64,000 nt of DNA from Luzula sylvatica (Eukaryota; Streptophyta; Magnoliopsida; Poales; Juncaceae). Both the position numbers and the translations under genes were made by a program. The notes under the pieces were generated by a model. The model saw nothing but the letters and a program-made list of their open reading frames with translations. It was not told the DNA's origin and did no database searches. Shown piece after piece: positions 51,332 through 62,914 of the stretch. The stretch covers positions 56,212,977 to 56,276,976 of the forward strand of contig OX326957.1 in assembly GCA_946800325.1 (NCBI GenBank). The letters run 5' to 3'. Every line of letters starts with the position of its first letter. Position 1 is the stretch's first letter.

Positions 51332-52225
51332 AAAAGTTACGTAGTAAAAGATACGATACAAATAATCTAAAAACACGTTATTTGAACTCCTCAAAGCGTT
51401 AAAATCTTGTTTTGAATCGAAAAACAAACTTTCTTAGTGTTTGTAAAATTTGGTGAAAAGTTATGTAGTAAAAGATACAGTACAAATGATCTTAAAACAC
51501 ATTATTTGAACTACTCAAAGCGTAAAAATCTTCTTTTGAATTGAAAAACAAACTTTCGTAGTGTTTGTGAAAAATCTTCTTTTGAATTGAAAAACAAACT
51601 TTCTTAGTGTTTGTGAAATTTGGTGAAAAGTTATGTAGTAAATGATACGATACAAATGATCTAAAAACACGTTATTTGAACTCCTCAAAGCGTTAAGATC
51701 ATGTTTTGAATCGAAAAACAAACTTTCTTAGTTTTTGTGAAATTTGGTGAAAAGTTATGTAGTAAAAGATACGATACAAATGATCTAAAAACACGTTATT
51801 TGAACTCCTCAAAGCGTTAAAATCTTGTTTTGAATCGAAAAACAAACTTTCTTAGTGTTTGTGAAATTTGGTGAAAAGTTATGTAGTAAAAGATACGATA
51901 CAAATGATCTAAAAACACGTTATTTGAACTCCTGAAAACGTTAAAATCTTGTTTTGAATCGTAAAACAAACTTTCTTAGTGTTTGTGAAATTTGGTGAAA
52001 AGTTATGTAGTAAAAGATACGATACAAATAATCTAAAAACACGTTATTTGAACTCCTCAAAGCGTTAAAATCTTGTTTTGAATCGAAAAACAAAATTTCT
52101 TAGTGTTTGCAAAATTTGGTGAAAAGTTATGTAGTAAAAGATACAATACAAATGATCTTAAAACACATTATTTGAACTCCTCAAAGCGTAAAAATCTTGT
52201 TTTGAATCGAAAAACAAACTTTCTT

Positions 52226-54130
52226 GATTCAAAACAATATTTGTATCGTATCTTTTACTACGTAACTTTTCACCAAATTTCACAAACTCTATGAAAGTTT
52301 GTTTTTTGATTCAAAACAATATTTTAACGCTTTGAAGAGTTCAAATAACGTGTTTTTAGATCATTTGTATCGTATCTTTTACTACATAATTTTTCACCAA
52401 ATTTCACAAGCACTAAGAAAGTTTGTTTTTCGATTCAAAACTAGATTTTAACGCTTTGAGGAGTTCAAATAACGTGTTTTCAGATCATTTGTATCGTATC
52501 TTTTAATACATAACTTTTCACCAAATTTCACAAACACTAAGAAAGTTTGTTTTTCGATTCAAAACAAGATTTTAACGCTTTGAGGTGTTCAAATAACGTG
52601 TTTTTAGATCATTTGTATCGTATCTTTTACTACATAACTTTTCACCAAATTTCACCAACACTAAGAAAGTTTATTTTTCGATTCAAAACAAGATTTTAAC
52701 GCTTTGAGGTGTTCAAATAACGTGTTTTTAGATCATTTGTATCGTATCTTTTACTTCATAACTTTTCACCAAATTTCACAAACACTAAGAAAGTTTGTTT
52801 TTAGATTCAAAACAAGATTTTAACGCTTTGAGGAGTTCAAATAACGTTTTTTTAGATTATTTGTATCGTATCATTTACTACATATCTTTTTACCAAATTT
52901 CACAAACTCTATGAAAATTTGTTTTTCGATTCAAAACAAGATTTTAACGCTTTGAGGAGTTCAAATAACGTGTTTTTAGATCATTTGTATCGTATCTTTT
53001 ACTACATAACTTTTCACCAAATTTCACAAACACTAAGAAAGATTGTTTTTCGATTCAAAACATGATTTTAACGCTTTCATGAGTTCAAATAACGTGTTTT
53101 TAGATCATTTCTTTGGTATCTTTTACTACATAACTTTTCACCAAATTTTACAAACACTACGAAAGTTAGTTTTTCGATTCAAAACAAGATTTTAACGCTT
53201 TGAGGAGTTCAAATAATGTGTTTTAAGATCATTTGTATCGTATCTTTTACTACATAACTTTTCACCAAATTTTACAAACACTAAGAAAGTTTGTTTTTCG
53301 ATTCAAAACAAGATTTTAACGCTTTGAGGAGTTCAAATAATGTGTTTTTAGATCATTTGTATCGTATCTTTTACTACATAACTTTTCACCAAATTTTACA
53401 AACACAAAGAAAGTTTGTTTTTCGATTCAAAACAAGATTTTAACGCTTTGAGGAGTTCAAATAACGTGTTTTTAGATCATTTGTATCGTATCTTTTACTA
53501 CATAACTTTTCACCAAATTTCACAAACACTAAGAAAGTTTTTTTTTAGATTCAAAACAAGATTTTAACGTTTTCTGGAGTTCAAAAAACGTGTTTTTAGA
53601 TCATTTGTATCGTATCTTTTACTACATAACTTTTCACCAAATTTCACAAACACTAAGAAAGTTTGTTTTTCGATTCAAAACAAGATTTGAACGCTTTGAG
53701 GAGTTAAAATAACGTGTTTTTGGATCATTTGTATCGTACCTTTTACTACATAACTTTTCACCAAATTTCACAAACTCTATGAAAGTTTGTTTTTAGATTC
53801 AAAACAAGATTTTAACGCTTTGAGGAGTTCAAATAATGTGTTTTTATATCATTTGTAACGTATCCTTTACTACATAACTTTTCACCAAATTTCACAAACT
53901 CTAAAACAAGATTTTAACGCTTTGAGGAGTTCAAATAACGTGTTTTTAGATCATTTGTATCGTACCTTTTACTACATAACTTTTCACCAAATTTCACAAA
54001 CAGTAAGAAAGTTTGTTTTCAGATTCAAAACAAGATTTTAACGCTTTGAGGAGTTCAAATAACGTGTTTTTATATCATTTGTATCGTATCCTTTACTACA
54101 TAACTTTTTACCAAATTTCACAAACTCTAT
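52226..54130 (-). repeat. Large inverted block 7 (1905 bp)
   Basis: Copy of block 6 at offset 9737, including the altered entry, tttctttggtatc and the 102-bp deletion monomer (53897). I saw no difference from block 6 in the parts I compared. Confidence 0.92.
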
Positions 54131-54619
54131 GTTTTGCATCGAAAAACAATCTTTCTTAGTGTTTGTGAAATTTGGTGAAAAGTTATGTAGTAAAAGATAC
54201 GACACAAATGATCTTAAAACACGTTATTTGAGCTGCTCAAAGCGTTAAAAGCTTGTTTTGAATCCAAAAACAGACTTTCTTAGTGTTTGCGAAATTTGGT
54301 GAAAAGTTATGTAGTAAAAGATACGATACAAATAATCTAAAAACACGTTATTTGAACTCCTCAAAGCGTTTCGATCATGTTTTGAATCGAAAAACAAACT
54401 TTCTTAGTGTTTGTGAAATTTGGTGAAAAGTTATGTAGTAAAAGATACGATACAAATGATCTAAAAACACGTTATTTGAACTCTTCAAAGCGTTAAAATC
54501 TTGTTTTGAATCGAAAAACAAACTTTCTTAGTGTTTGTGAAATTTGGTGAAAAGTTATGTAGTAAAAGATACGATACAAATGATCTAAAAACACGGTATT
54601 TGAACTCCTCAAAGCGTTG
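54131..54619 (+). repeat. (+) linker after block 7 (489 bp)
   Basis: Copy of 44394-44882 at offset 9737, keeping the private acacggtattt. Confidence 0.92.
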
Positions 54620-54838
54620 GAGGAGTTCAAATAACATGTTTTTAGATCATTTGTATCGTATCTTTTACTACATAACTTTTCACCAAATTTCACAAACACT
54701 AAGAAAGTTTGTTTTTCGATTCAAAACATGATTTCAACGCTTTGAGGAATTCAAATAACGTGTTTTTAGATCATTTGTATCGTATCTTTTACTACATAAC
54801 TTTTCACCAAATTTCACAAACACTAAGAAAGTTTGTTC
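54390..54838. repeat. Palindromic strand-switch junction 7
   Basis: Spacer 54611-54619. Copy of junction 6 through the 9737-bp duplication. Confidence 0.92.
54620..54838 (-). repeat. Short inverted segment, 219 bp
   Basis: Copy of 44883-45101 at offset 9737, keeping gtttgttcttagtg. It is the last inverted DNA in the window. Confidence 0.92.
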
Positions 54839-56348
54839 TTAGTGTTTGTGAAATTTGGTAAAAAGTTATGTAGTAAAAGGTACGATACAAATGATCTAAA
54901 AACACGTTATTTGAGCTCCTCAAAGCATTAAAATCTTGTTTTGAATCGAAAAACAAACTTTCTTAGTGTTTGTGAAATTTGGTGAAAAGTTATGTAGTAA
55001 AAGATACGATACAAATTATCTAAAAACACGTTATTTGAACTCCTGAAAACGTTAAAATCTTGTTCTGAATCGAAAAACAAACTTTCTTAGTGTTTGTGAA
55101 ATTTGGTGAAAAGTTATGTAGTAAATGATACGATACAAATGATCTAAAAACACGTTATTTGAACTCCTCAAAGCGTTAAGATCATGTTTTGAATCGAAAA
55201 ACAAACTTTCTTAGTCTTTGTGAAATTTGGTGAAAAGTTATGTAGTAAAAGATACGATACAAATGATCTAAAAACACGTTATTTGAACTCCTCAAAGCGT
55301 TAAAATCTTGTTTTGAATCGAAAAACAAACTTTCTTAGTGTTTGTGAAATTTGGTGAAAAGTTATGTAGTAAAAGATACGATACAAATGATCTAAAAACA
55401 CGTTATTTGAACTCCTGAAAACGTTAAAATCTTGTTTTGAATCGAAAAACAAACTTTCTTAGTGTTTGTGAAATTTGGTGAAAAGTTATGTAGTAAAAGA
55501 TACGATACAAATAATCTAAAAACACGTTATTTGAACTCCTCAAAGCGTTAAAATCTTGTTTTGAATCGAAAAACAAAATTTCTTAGTGTTTGTAAAATTT
55601 GGTGAAAAGTTATGTAGTAAAAGATACAATACAAATGATCTTAAAACACATTATTTGAACTCCTCAAAGCGTAAAAATCTTGTTTTGAATCGAAAAACAA
55701 ACTTTCTTAGTGTTTGTGAAATTTGGTGAAAAGTTATGTAGTAAAAGATACGATACAAATGATCTAAAAACACGTTATTTGAACTCCTCAAAGCGTTAAA
55801 ATCTTGTTTTGAATCGAAAAACAAACTTTATTAGTGTTTGTGAAATTTGGTGAAAAGTTATGTAGTAAAAGATACGATACAAATGATCTAAAAACACGTT
55901 ATTTGAACTCCTGAAAACGTTAAAATCTTGTTTTGAATCGAAAAACAAACTTTCTTAGTGTTTGTGAAATTTGGTGAAAAGTTATGTAGTAAAAGATACG
56001 ATACAAATAATCTAAAAACACGTTATTTGAACTCCTCAAAGCGTTAAAATCTTGTTTTGAATCGAAAAACAAACTTTCTTAGTGTTTGTAAAATTTGGTG
56101 AAAAGTTATGTAGTAAAAGATACAATACAAATGATCTTAAAACACATTATTTGAACTCCTCAAAGCGTAAAAATCTTGTTTTGAATCGAAAAACAAACTT
56201 TCTTAGTGTTTGTGAAATTTGGTGAAAAGTTATGTAGTAAAAGATATGATACAAATGATCTAAAAACACGTTATTTGAACTCCTGAAAACGTTAAAATCT
56301 TGTTTTGAATCGAAAAACAAACTTTCTTAGTGTTTGTGAAATTTGGTG

Positions 56349-56843
56349 AAAAGTTATGTATTAAAAGATACGATACAATTGATCTAAAAACACGTTATTT
56401 GAACTCCTCAAAGCGTTAAAATCTTGTTTTGAATCGAAAAACAAACTTTCTTAGTGTTTGTGAAATTTGGTGAAATTTTTTGTAGTAAAAGATATGATAA
56501 AAATGATAAAAAAACACGTTATTTGAACTCCTCAAAGCGTTAAAATCTTGTTTTGAATCTAAAAACAAACTTTCATAGAGTTTGTGAAATTTGGTGAAAA
56601 GTTATATAGTAAAAGGTACGATATAAATGATCTAAAAATGCGTTATTTGAATCCCCAAAGCGTTAAAATCTTGTTTTGAATCGAAAAAAAAAATTTCTTA
56701 GTGTTTGTGAAATTTGGTTAAAAGTTATGTTTTAAAAGATACGATACAAATGATCTAAAAACACGTTATTTGAATTCCTGAAAACGTTAAAATCTTGTTT
56801 TGAATCGAAAAACAAACTTTCTTAGTGTTTGTGAAATTTGGTG
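56349..56843 (+). repeat. Cassette, copy 18
   Basis: aatcccc at 56650; copy 14 moved by 9737 bp. Confidence 0.88.
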
Positions 56844-58455
56844 AAAAGTTATGTAGTAAAAGATACGATACAAATGATCTAAAAACACGTTATTTGAACT
56901 CCTCAAAGCGTTAAAATCTTGTTTTGAATCGAAAAACAAACTTTCTTAGTGTTTGTGAAATTTGGTGAAAAGTTATGTAGTAAAAGATACGATACAAATG
57001 ATCTAAAAACACGTTATTTGAACTCCTGAAAACGTTAAAATCTTGTTTTGAATCGTAAAACAAACTTTCTTAGTGTTTGTGAAATTTGGTGAAAAGTTAT
57101 GTAGTAAAAGATACGATACAAATAATCTAAAAACACGTTATTTGAACTCCTCAAAGCGTTAAAATCTTGTTTTGAATCGAAAAACAAAATTTCTTAGTGT
57201 TTGTAAAATTTGGTGAAAAGTTATGTAGTAAAAGATACAATACAAATGATCTTAAAACACATTATTTGAACTCCTCAAAGCGTAAAAATCTTGTTTTGAA
57301 TCGAAAAACAAACTTTCTTAGTGTTTGTGAAATTTGGTGAAAAGTTATGTAGTAAAAGATACGATATAAATGATCTAAAAACACGTTATTTGAACTCCTC
57401 AAAGCGTTAAAATCTTGTTTTGAATCGAAAAACAAACTTTCTTAGTGTTTGTGAAATTTGGTGAAAAGTTATGTAGTAAAAGATACGATACAAATGATCT
57501 AAAAACACGTTATTTGAACTCCTGAAAACGTTAAAATCTTGTTTTGAATCGAAAAACAAACTTTCTTAGTGTTTGTGAAATTTGGTGAAAAGTTATGTAG
57601 TAAAAGATACGATACAAATAATCTAAAAACACGTTATTTGAACTCCTCAAAGCGTTAAAATCTTGTTTTGAATCGAAAAACAAAATTTCTTAGTGTTTGT
57701 AAAATTTGGTGAAAAGTTATGTAGTAAAAGATACAATACAAATGATCTTAAAACACATTATTTGAACTCCTCAAAGCGTAAAAATCTTGTTTTGAATCGA
57801 AAAACAAACTTTCTTAGTGTTTGTGAAATTTGGTGAAAAGTTATGTAGTAAAAGATACGATACAAATGATCTAAAAACACGTTATTTGAACTCCTCAAAG
57901 CGTTAAAATCTTGTTTTGAATCGAAAAACAAACTTTATTAGTGTTTGTGAAATTTGGTGAAAAGTTATGTAGTAAAAGATACGATACAAATGATCTAAAA
58001 ACACGTTATTTGAACTCCTGAAAACGTTAAAATCTTGTTTTGAATCGAAAAACAAACTTTCTTAGTGTTTGTGAAATTTGGTGAAAAGTTATGTAGTAAA
58101 AGATACGATACAAATAATCTAAAAACACGTTATTTGAACTCCTCAAAGCGTTAAAATCTTGTTTTGAATCGAAAAACAAACTTTCTTAGTGTTTGTAAAA
58201 TTTGGTGAAAAGTTATGTAGTAAAAGATACAATACAAATGATCTTAAAACACATTATTTGAACTCCTCAAAGCGTAAAAATCTTGTTTTGAATCGAAAAA
58301 CAAACTTTCTTAGTGTTTGTGAAATTTGGTGAAAAGTTATGTAGTAAAAGATATGATACAAATGATCTAAAAACACGTTATTTGAACTCCTGAAAACGTT
58401 AAAATCTTGTTTTGAATCGAAAAACAAACTTTCTTAGTGTTTGTGAAATTTGGTG

Positions 58456-58950
58456 AAAAGTTATGTATTAAAAGATACGATACAATTGATCTAAAAACAC
58501 GTTATTTGAACTCCTCAAAGCGTTAAAATCTTGTTTTGAATCGAAAAACAAACTTTCTTAGTGTTTGTGAAATTTGGTGAAATTTTTTGTAGTAAAAGAT
58601 ATGATAAAAATGATAAAAAAACACGTTATTTGAACTCCTCAAAGCGTTAAAATCTTGTTTTGAATCTAAAAACAAACTTTCATAGAGTTTGTGAAATTTG
58701 GTGAAAAGTTATATAGTAAAAGGTACGATATAAATGATCTAAAAATGCGTTATTTGAATCCCCAAAGCGTTAAAATCTTGTTTTGAATCGAAAAAAAAAA
58801 TTTCTTAGTGTTTGTGAAATTTGGTTAAAAGTTATGTTTTAAAAGATACGATACAAATGATCTAAAAACACGTTATTTGAATTCCTGAAAACGTTAAAAT
58901 CTTGTTTTGAATCGAAAAACAAACTTTCTTAGTGTTTGTGAAATTTGGTG
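58456..58950 (+). repeat. Cassette, copy 19
   Basis: aatcccc at 58757; copy 18 moved by 2107 bp. Confidence 0.88.
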
Positions 58951-59570
58951 AAAAGTTATGTAGTAAAAGATACGATACAAATGATCTAAAAACACGTTAT
59001 TTGAACTCCTCAAAGCGTTAAAATCTTGTTTTGAATCGAAAAACAAACTTTCTTAGTGTTTGTGAAATTTGGTGAAAAGTTATGTAGTAAAAGATACGAT
59101 ACAAATGATCTAAAAACACGTTATTTGAACTCCTGAAAACGTTAAAATCTTGTTTTGAATCGTAAAACAAACTTTCTTAGTGTTTGTGAAATTTGGTGAA
59201 AAGTTATGTAGTAAAAGATACGATACAAATAATCTAAAAACACGTTATTTGAACTCCTCAAAGCGTTAAAATCTTGTTTTGAATCGAAAAACAAACTTTC
59301 TTAGTGTTTGTAAAATTTGGTGAAAAGTTATGTAGTAAAAGATACAATACAAATGATCTTAAAACACATTATTTGAACTCCTCAAAGCGTAAAAATTTTG
59401 TTTTGAATCGAAAAACAAACTTTCTTTGTGTTTGTGAAATTTGGTGAAAAGTTATGTAGTGAAAGATATGATACAAATGATCTAAAAACACGTTATTTGA
59501 ACTCCAGAAAACGTTAAAATCTTGTTTTGAATCGAAAAACAAACTTTCTTAGTGTTTGTGAAATTTGGTG

Positions 59571-60063
59571 AAAAGTTATGTATTAAAAGATACGATACAA
59601 ATGATCTAAAAACACGTTATTTGAACTCCTCAAAGCGTTAAAATCTTGTTTTGAATCGAAAAACAAACTTTCTTAGTGTTTGTGAAATTTGGTGAAAAAT
59701 TATGTAGTAAAAGATACGATAAAAATGATAAAAAACACGTTATTTGAACTCCTCAAAGCGTTAAAATCTTGTTTTGAATCTAAAAACAAACTTTCATAGA
59801 GTTTGTGAAATTTGGTGAAAAGTTATATAGTAAAAGGTACGATACAAATGATCTAAAAATGCGTTATTTGAATCCCCAAAGCGTTAAAATCTTGTTTTGA
59901 ATCGAAAAACAAAATTTCTTAGTGTTTGTGAAATTTGGTGAAAAGTTATGTTTTAAAAGATACGATACAAATGATCTAAAAACACGTTATTTGAACTCCT
60001 GAAAACGTTAAAATCTTGTTTTGAATCGAAAACAAACTTTCTTAGTGTTTGTGAAATTTGGTG
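59571..60063 (+). repeat. Cassette, copy 20
   Basis: aatcccc at 59871; standard aaatgcg form without the A-run; cgaaaacaaac 1-bp deletion near 60026. Confidence 0.88.
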
Positions 60064-60931
60064 AAAAGTTATGTAGTAAAAGATACGATACAAATGATCT
60101 AAAAACATGTTATTTGAACTCCTCAAAGCGTTAAAATCTTGTTTTGAATCGAAAAACAAACTTTCTTAGTGTTTGTGAAATTTGGTGAAAAGTTATGTAG
60201 TAAAAGATACGATACAAATGATCTAAAAACACGTTATTTGAACTCCTGAAAACGTTAAAATCTTGTTTTGAATCGTAAAAAAAACTTTCTTAGTGTTTGT
60301 GAAATTTGGTGAAAAGTTATGTAGTAAAAGATACGATACAAATAATCTAAAAACACGTTATTTGAACTCCTCAAAGCGTTAAAATCTTGTTTTGAATCGA
60401 AAAACAAAATTTCTTAGTGTTTGTAAAATTTGGTGAAAAGTTATGTAGTAAAAGATACAATACAAATGATCTTAAAACACATTATTTGAACTCCTCAAAG
60501 CGTAAAAATCTTGTTTTGAATCGAAAAACAAACTTTCTTAGTGTTTGTGAAATTTGGTGAAAAGTTATGTAGTAAAAGATACGATACAAATGATCTAAAA
60601 TCACGTTATTTGAACTCCTCAAAGCGTTAAAATCTTGTTTTGAATCGAAAAACAAACTTTCTTAGTGTTTGTAAAATTTGGTGAAAAGTTATGTAGTAAA
60701 AGATACAATACAAATGATCTTAAAACACATTATTTGAACTCCTCAAAGCGTAAAAATTTTGTTTTGAATCGAAAAACAAACTTTCTTTGTGTTTGTGAAA
60801 TTTGGTGAAAAGTTATGTAGTAAAAGATATGATACAAATGATCTAAAAACACGTTATTTGAACTCCTGAAAACGTTAAAATCTTGTTTTGAATCGAAAAA
60901 CAAACTTTCTTAGTGTTTGTGAAATTTGGTG

Positions 60932-61425
60932 AAAAGTTATGTATTAAAAGATACGATACAAATGATCTAAAAACACGTTATTTGAACTCCTCAAAGCGTT
61001 AAAATCTTGTTTTGAATCGAAAAACAAACTTTCTTAGTGTTTGTGAAATTTGGTGAAAAATTATGTAGTAAAAGATACGATAAAAATGATAAAAAACACG
61101 TTATTTGAACTCCTCAAAGCGTTAAAATCTTGTTTTGAATCTAAAAACAAACTTTCATAGAGTTTGTGAAATTTGGTGAAAAGTTATATAGTAAAAGGTA
61201 CGATACAAATGATCTAAAAATGCGTTATTTGAATCCCCAAAGCGTTAAAATCTTGTTTTGAATCGAAAAACAAAATTTCTTAGTGTTTGTGAAATTTGGT
61301 GAAAAGTTATGTTTTAAAAGATACGATACAAATGATCTAAAAACACGTTATTTGAACTCCTGAAAACGTTAAAATCTTGTTTTGAATCGAAAAACAAACT
61401 TTCTTAGTGTTTGTGAAATTTGGTG
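60932..61425 (+). repeat. Cassette, copy 21
   Basis: aatcccc at 61232; copy 20 moved by 1361 bp, without the 1-bp deletion. Confidence 0.88.
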
Positions 61426-62417
61426 AAAAGTTATGTAGTAAAAGATACGATACAAATGATCTAAAAACATGTTATTTGAACTCCTCAAAGCGTTAAAATC
61501 TTGTTTTGAATCGAAAAACAAACTTTCTTAGTGTTTGTGAAATTTGGTGAAAAGTTATGTAGTAAAAGATACGATACAAATGATCTAAAAACACGTTATT
61601 TGAACTCCTGAAAACGTTAAAATCTTGTTTTGAATCGTAAAACAAACTTTCTTAGTGTTTGTGAAATTTGGTGAAAAGTTATGTAGTAAAAGATACGATA
61701 CAAATAATCTAAAAACACGTTATTTGAACTCCTCAAAGCGTTAAAATCTTGTTTTGAATCGAAAAACAAAATTTCTTAGTGTTTGTAAAATTTGGTGAAA
61801 AGTTATGTAGTAAAAGATACAATACAAATGATCTTAAAACACATTATTTGAACTCCTCAAAGCGTAAAAATCTTGTTTTGAATCGAAAAACAAACTTTCT
61901 TAGTGTTTGTGAAATTTGGTGAAAAGTTATGTAGTAAAAGATACGATACAAATGATCTAAAATCACGTTATTTGAACTCCTCAAAGCGTTAAAATCTTGT
62001 TTTGAATCGAAAAACAAACTTTCTTAGTGTTTGTGAAATTTGGTGAAAAGTTATGTAGTAAAAGATACGATACAAATAATCTAAAAACACGTTATTTGAA
62101 CTCCTCAAAGCGTTAAAATCTTGTTTTGAATCGAAAAACAAACTTTCTTAGTGTTTGTAAAATTTGGTGAAAAGTTATGTAGTAAAAGATACAATACAAA
62201 TGATCTTAAAACACATTATTTGAACTCCTCAAAGCGTAAAAATCTTGTTTTGAATCGAAAAATAAACTTTCTTAGTGTTTGTGAAATTTGGTGAAAAATT
62301 ATGTAGTAAAAGATATGATACAAATGATCTAAAAACACGTTATTTGAACTCCTGAAAACGTTAAAATCTTGTTTTGAATCGAAAAACAAACTTTCTTAGT
62401 GTTTGTGAAATTTGGTG

Positions 62418-62914
62418 AAAAGTTATGTATTAAAAGATACGATACAAATGATCTAAAAACACGTTATTTGAACTCCTCAAAGCGTTAAAATCTTGTTTTG
62501 AATCGAAAAACAAACTTTCTTAGTGTGTGTGAAATTTGGTGAAAAATTTTGTAGTAAAAGATATGATAAAAATGATAAAAAAAACACGTTATTTGAACTC
62601 CTCAAAGCGTTAAAATCTTGTTTTGAATCTAAAAACAAACTTTCATAGAGTTTGTGAAATTTGGTGAAAAGTTATATAGTAAAAGGTACGATACAAATGA
62701 TCTAAAAATGCGTTATTTGAATCCCCAAAGCGTTAAAATCTTGTTTTGAATAGAAAAAAAAAAATTTCTTAGTGTTTGTGAAATTTGGTGAAAAGTTATG
62801 TTTTAAAAGATACGATACAAATGATCTAAAAACACGTTATTTGAACTCCTGAAAACGTTAAAATCTTGTTTTGAATCGAAAAACAAACTTTCTTAGTGTT
62901 TGTGAAATTTGGTG
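62418..62914 (+). repeat. Cassette, copy 22
   Basis: aatcccc at 62720; intermediate form: gaaaaattttgtag, gataaaaaaaacacg and tagaaaaaaaaaa, mixing traits of copies 14/18/19 and 20/21. Confidence 0.88.

Larger units (their letters stand above)
45102..52225 (+). repeat. (+) domain 9
   Basis: About 57 direct monomers and five cassettes (46612, 47975, 49461 and 51084 are the starts of four inside it; the fifth signal is the recombinant end of the 47975 copy, so count four intact or partial cassettes). It contains the 1486-bp duplication and the junction between the two 9737-bp copies at about 49394. It ends in the altered block entry at 52225/52226. Confidence 0.9.
39657..57679. repeat. Tandem duplication, period 9737
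   Basis: Copies 39657-47942 and 49394-57679 (about 8.29 kb each). Each contains block 6/7, the linker, the 9-nt palindrome, a short inversion, and the 11-bp and 46-bp micro-duplications. The only difference I found is g at 45123 against a at 54860. A private aaaatcaaac marker lies near 39690, 47942 and 49428, at the copy boundaries. This suggests unequal exchange between those monomers. Confidence 0.93.
55261..59295 (+). repeat. Tandem duplication, period 2107
   Basis: Copies 55261-57188 and 57368-59295. Shared private markers: actttattag (55826, 57933), gatacaattgatc, gaaattttttgtag, a run of A in tcgaaaaaaaaaa (56681, 58788), and cgtaaaac (57053, 59160). Confidence 0.92.
59241..62034 (+). 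repeat. Tandem duplication, period 1361/1362 (11 monomers)
   Basis: Copies 59241-60672 and 60602-62034. The offset changes by one base because cgaaaacaaac near 60026 lacks an a. Shared markers: gtaaaaattttg (59390, 60751) and aacatgttatt (60105, 61467). Differences: gtgaaag near 59460, ctccagaaaacg near 59504, cgtaaaaaaaac near 60275. Confidence 0.9.

Noticed and set aside
654..60159. About 40 short open reading frames (60-91 codons) on both strands
   Set aside because: All are translations of the monomer. They mostly begin at GTG or TTG, repeat the same segments in shuffled order, appear on both strands, and end because 124 bp shifts the frame each unit. None has a domain, a ribosome-binding context or a unique sequence.
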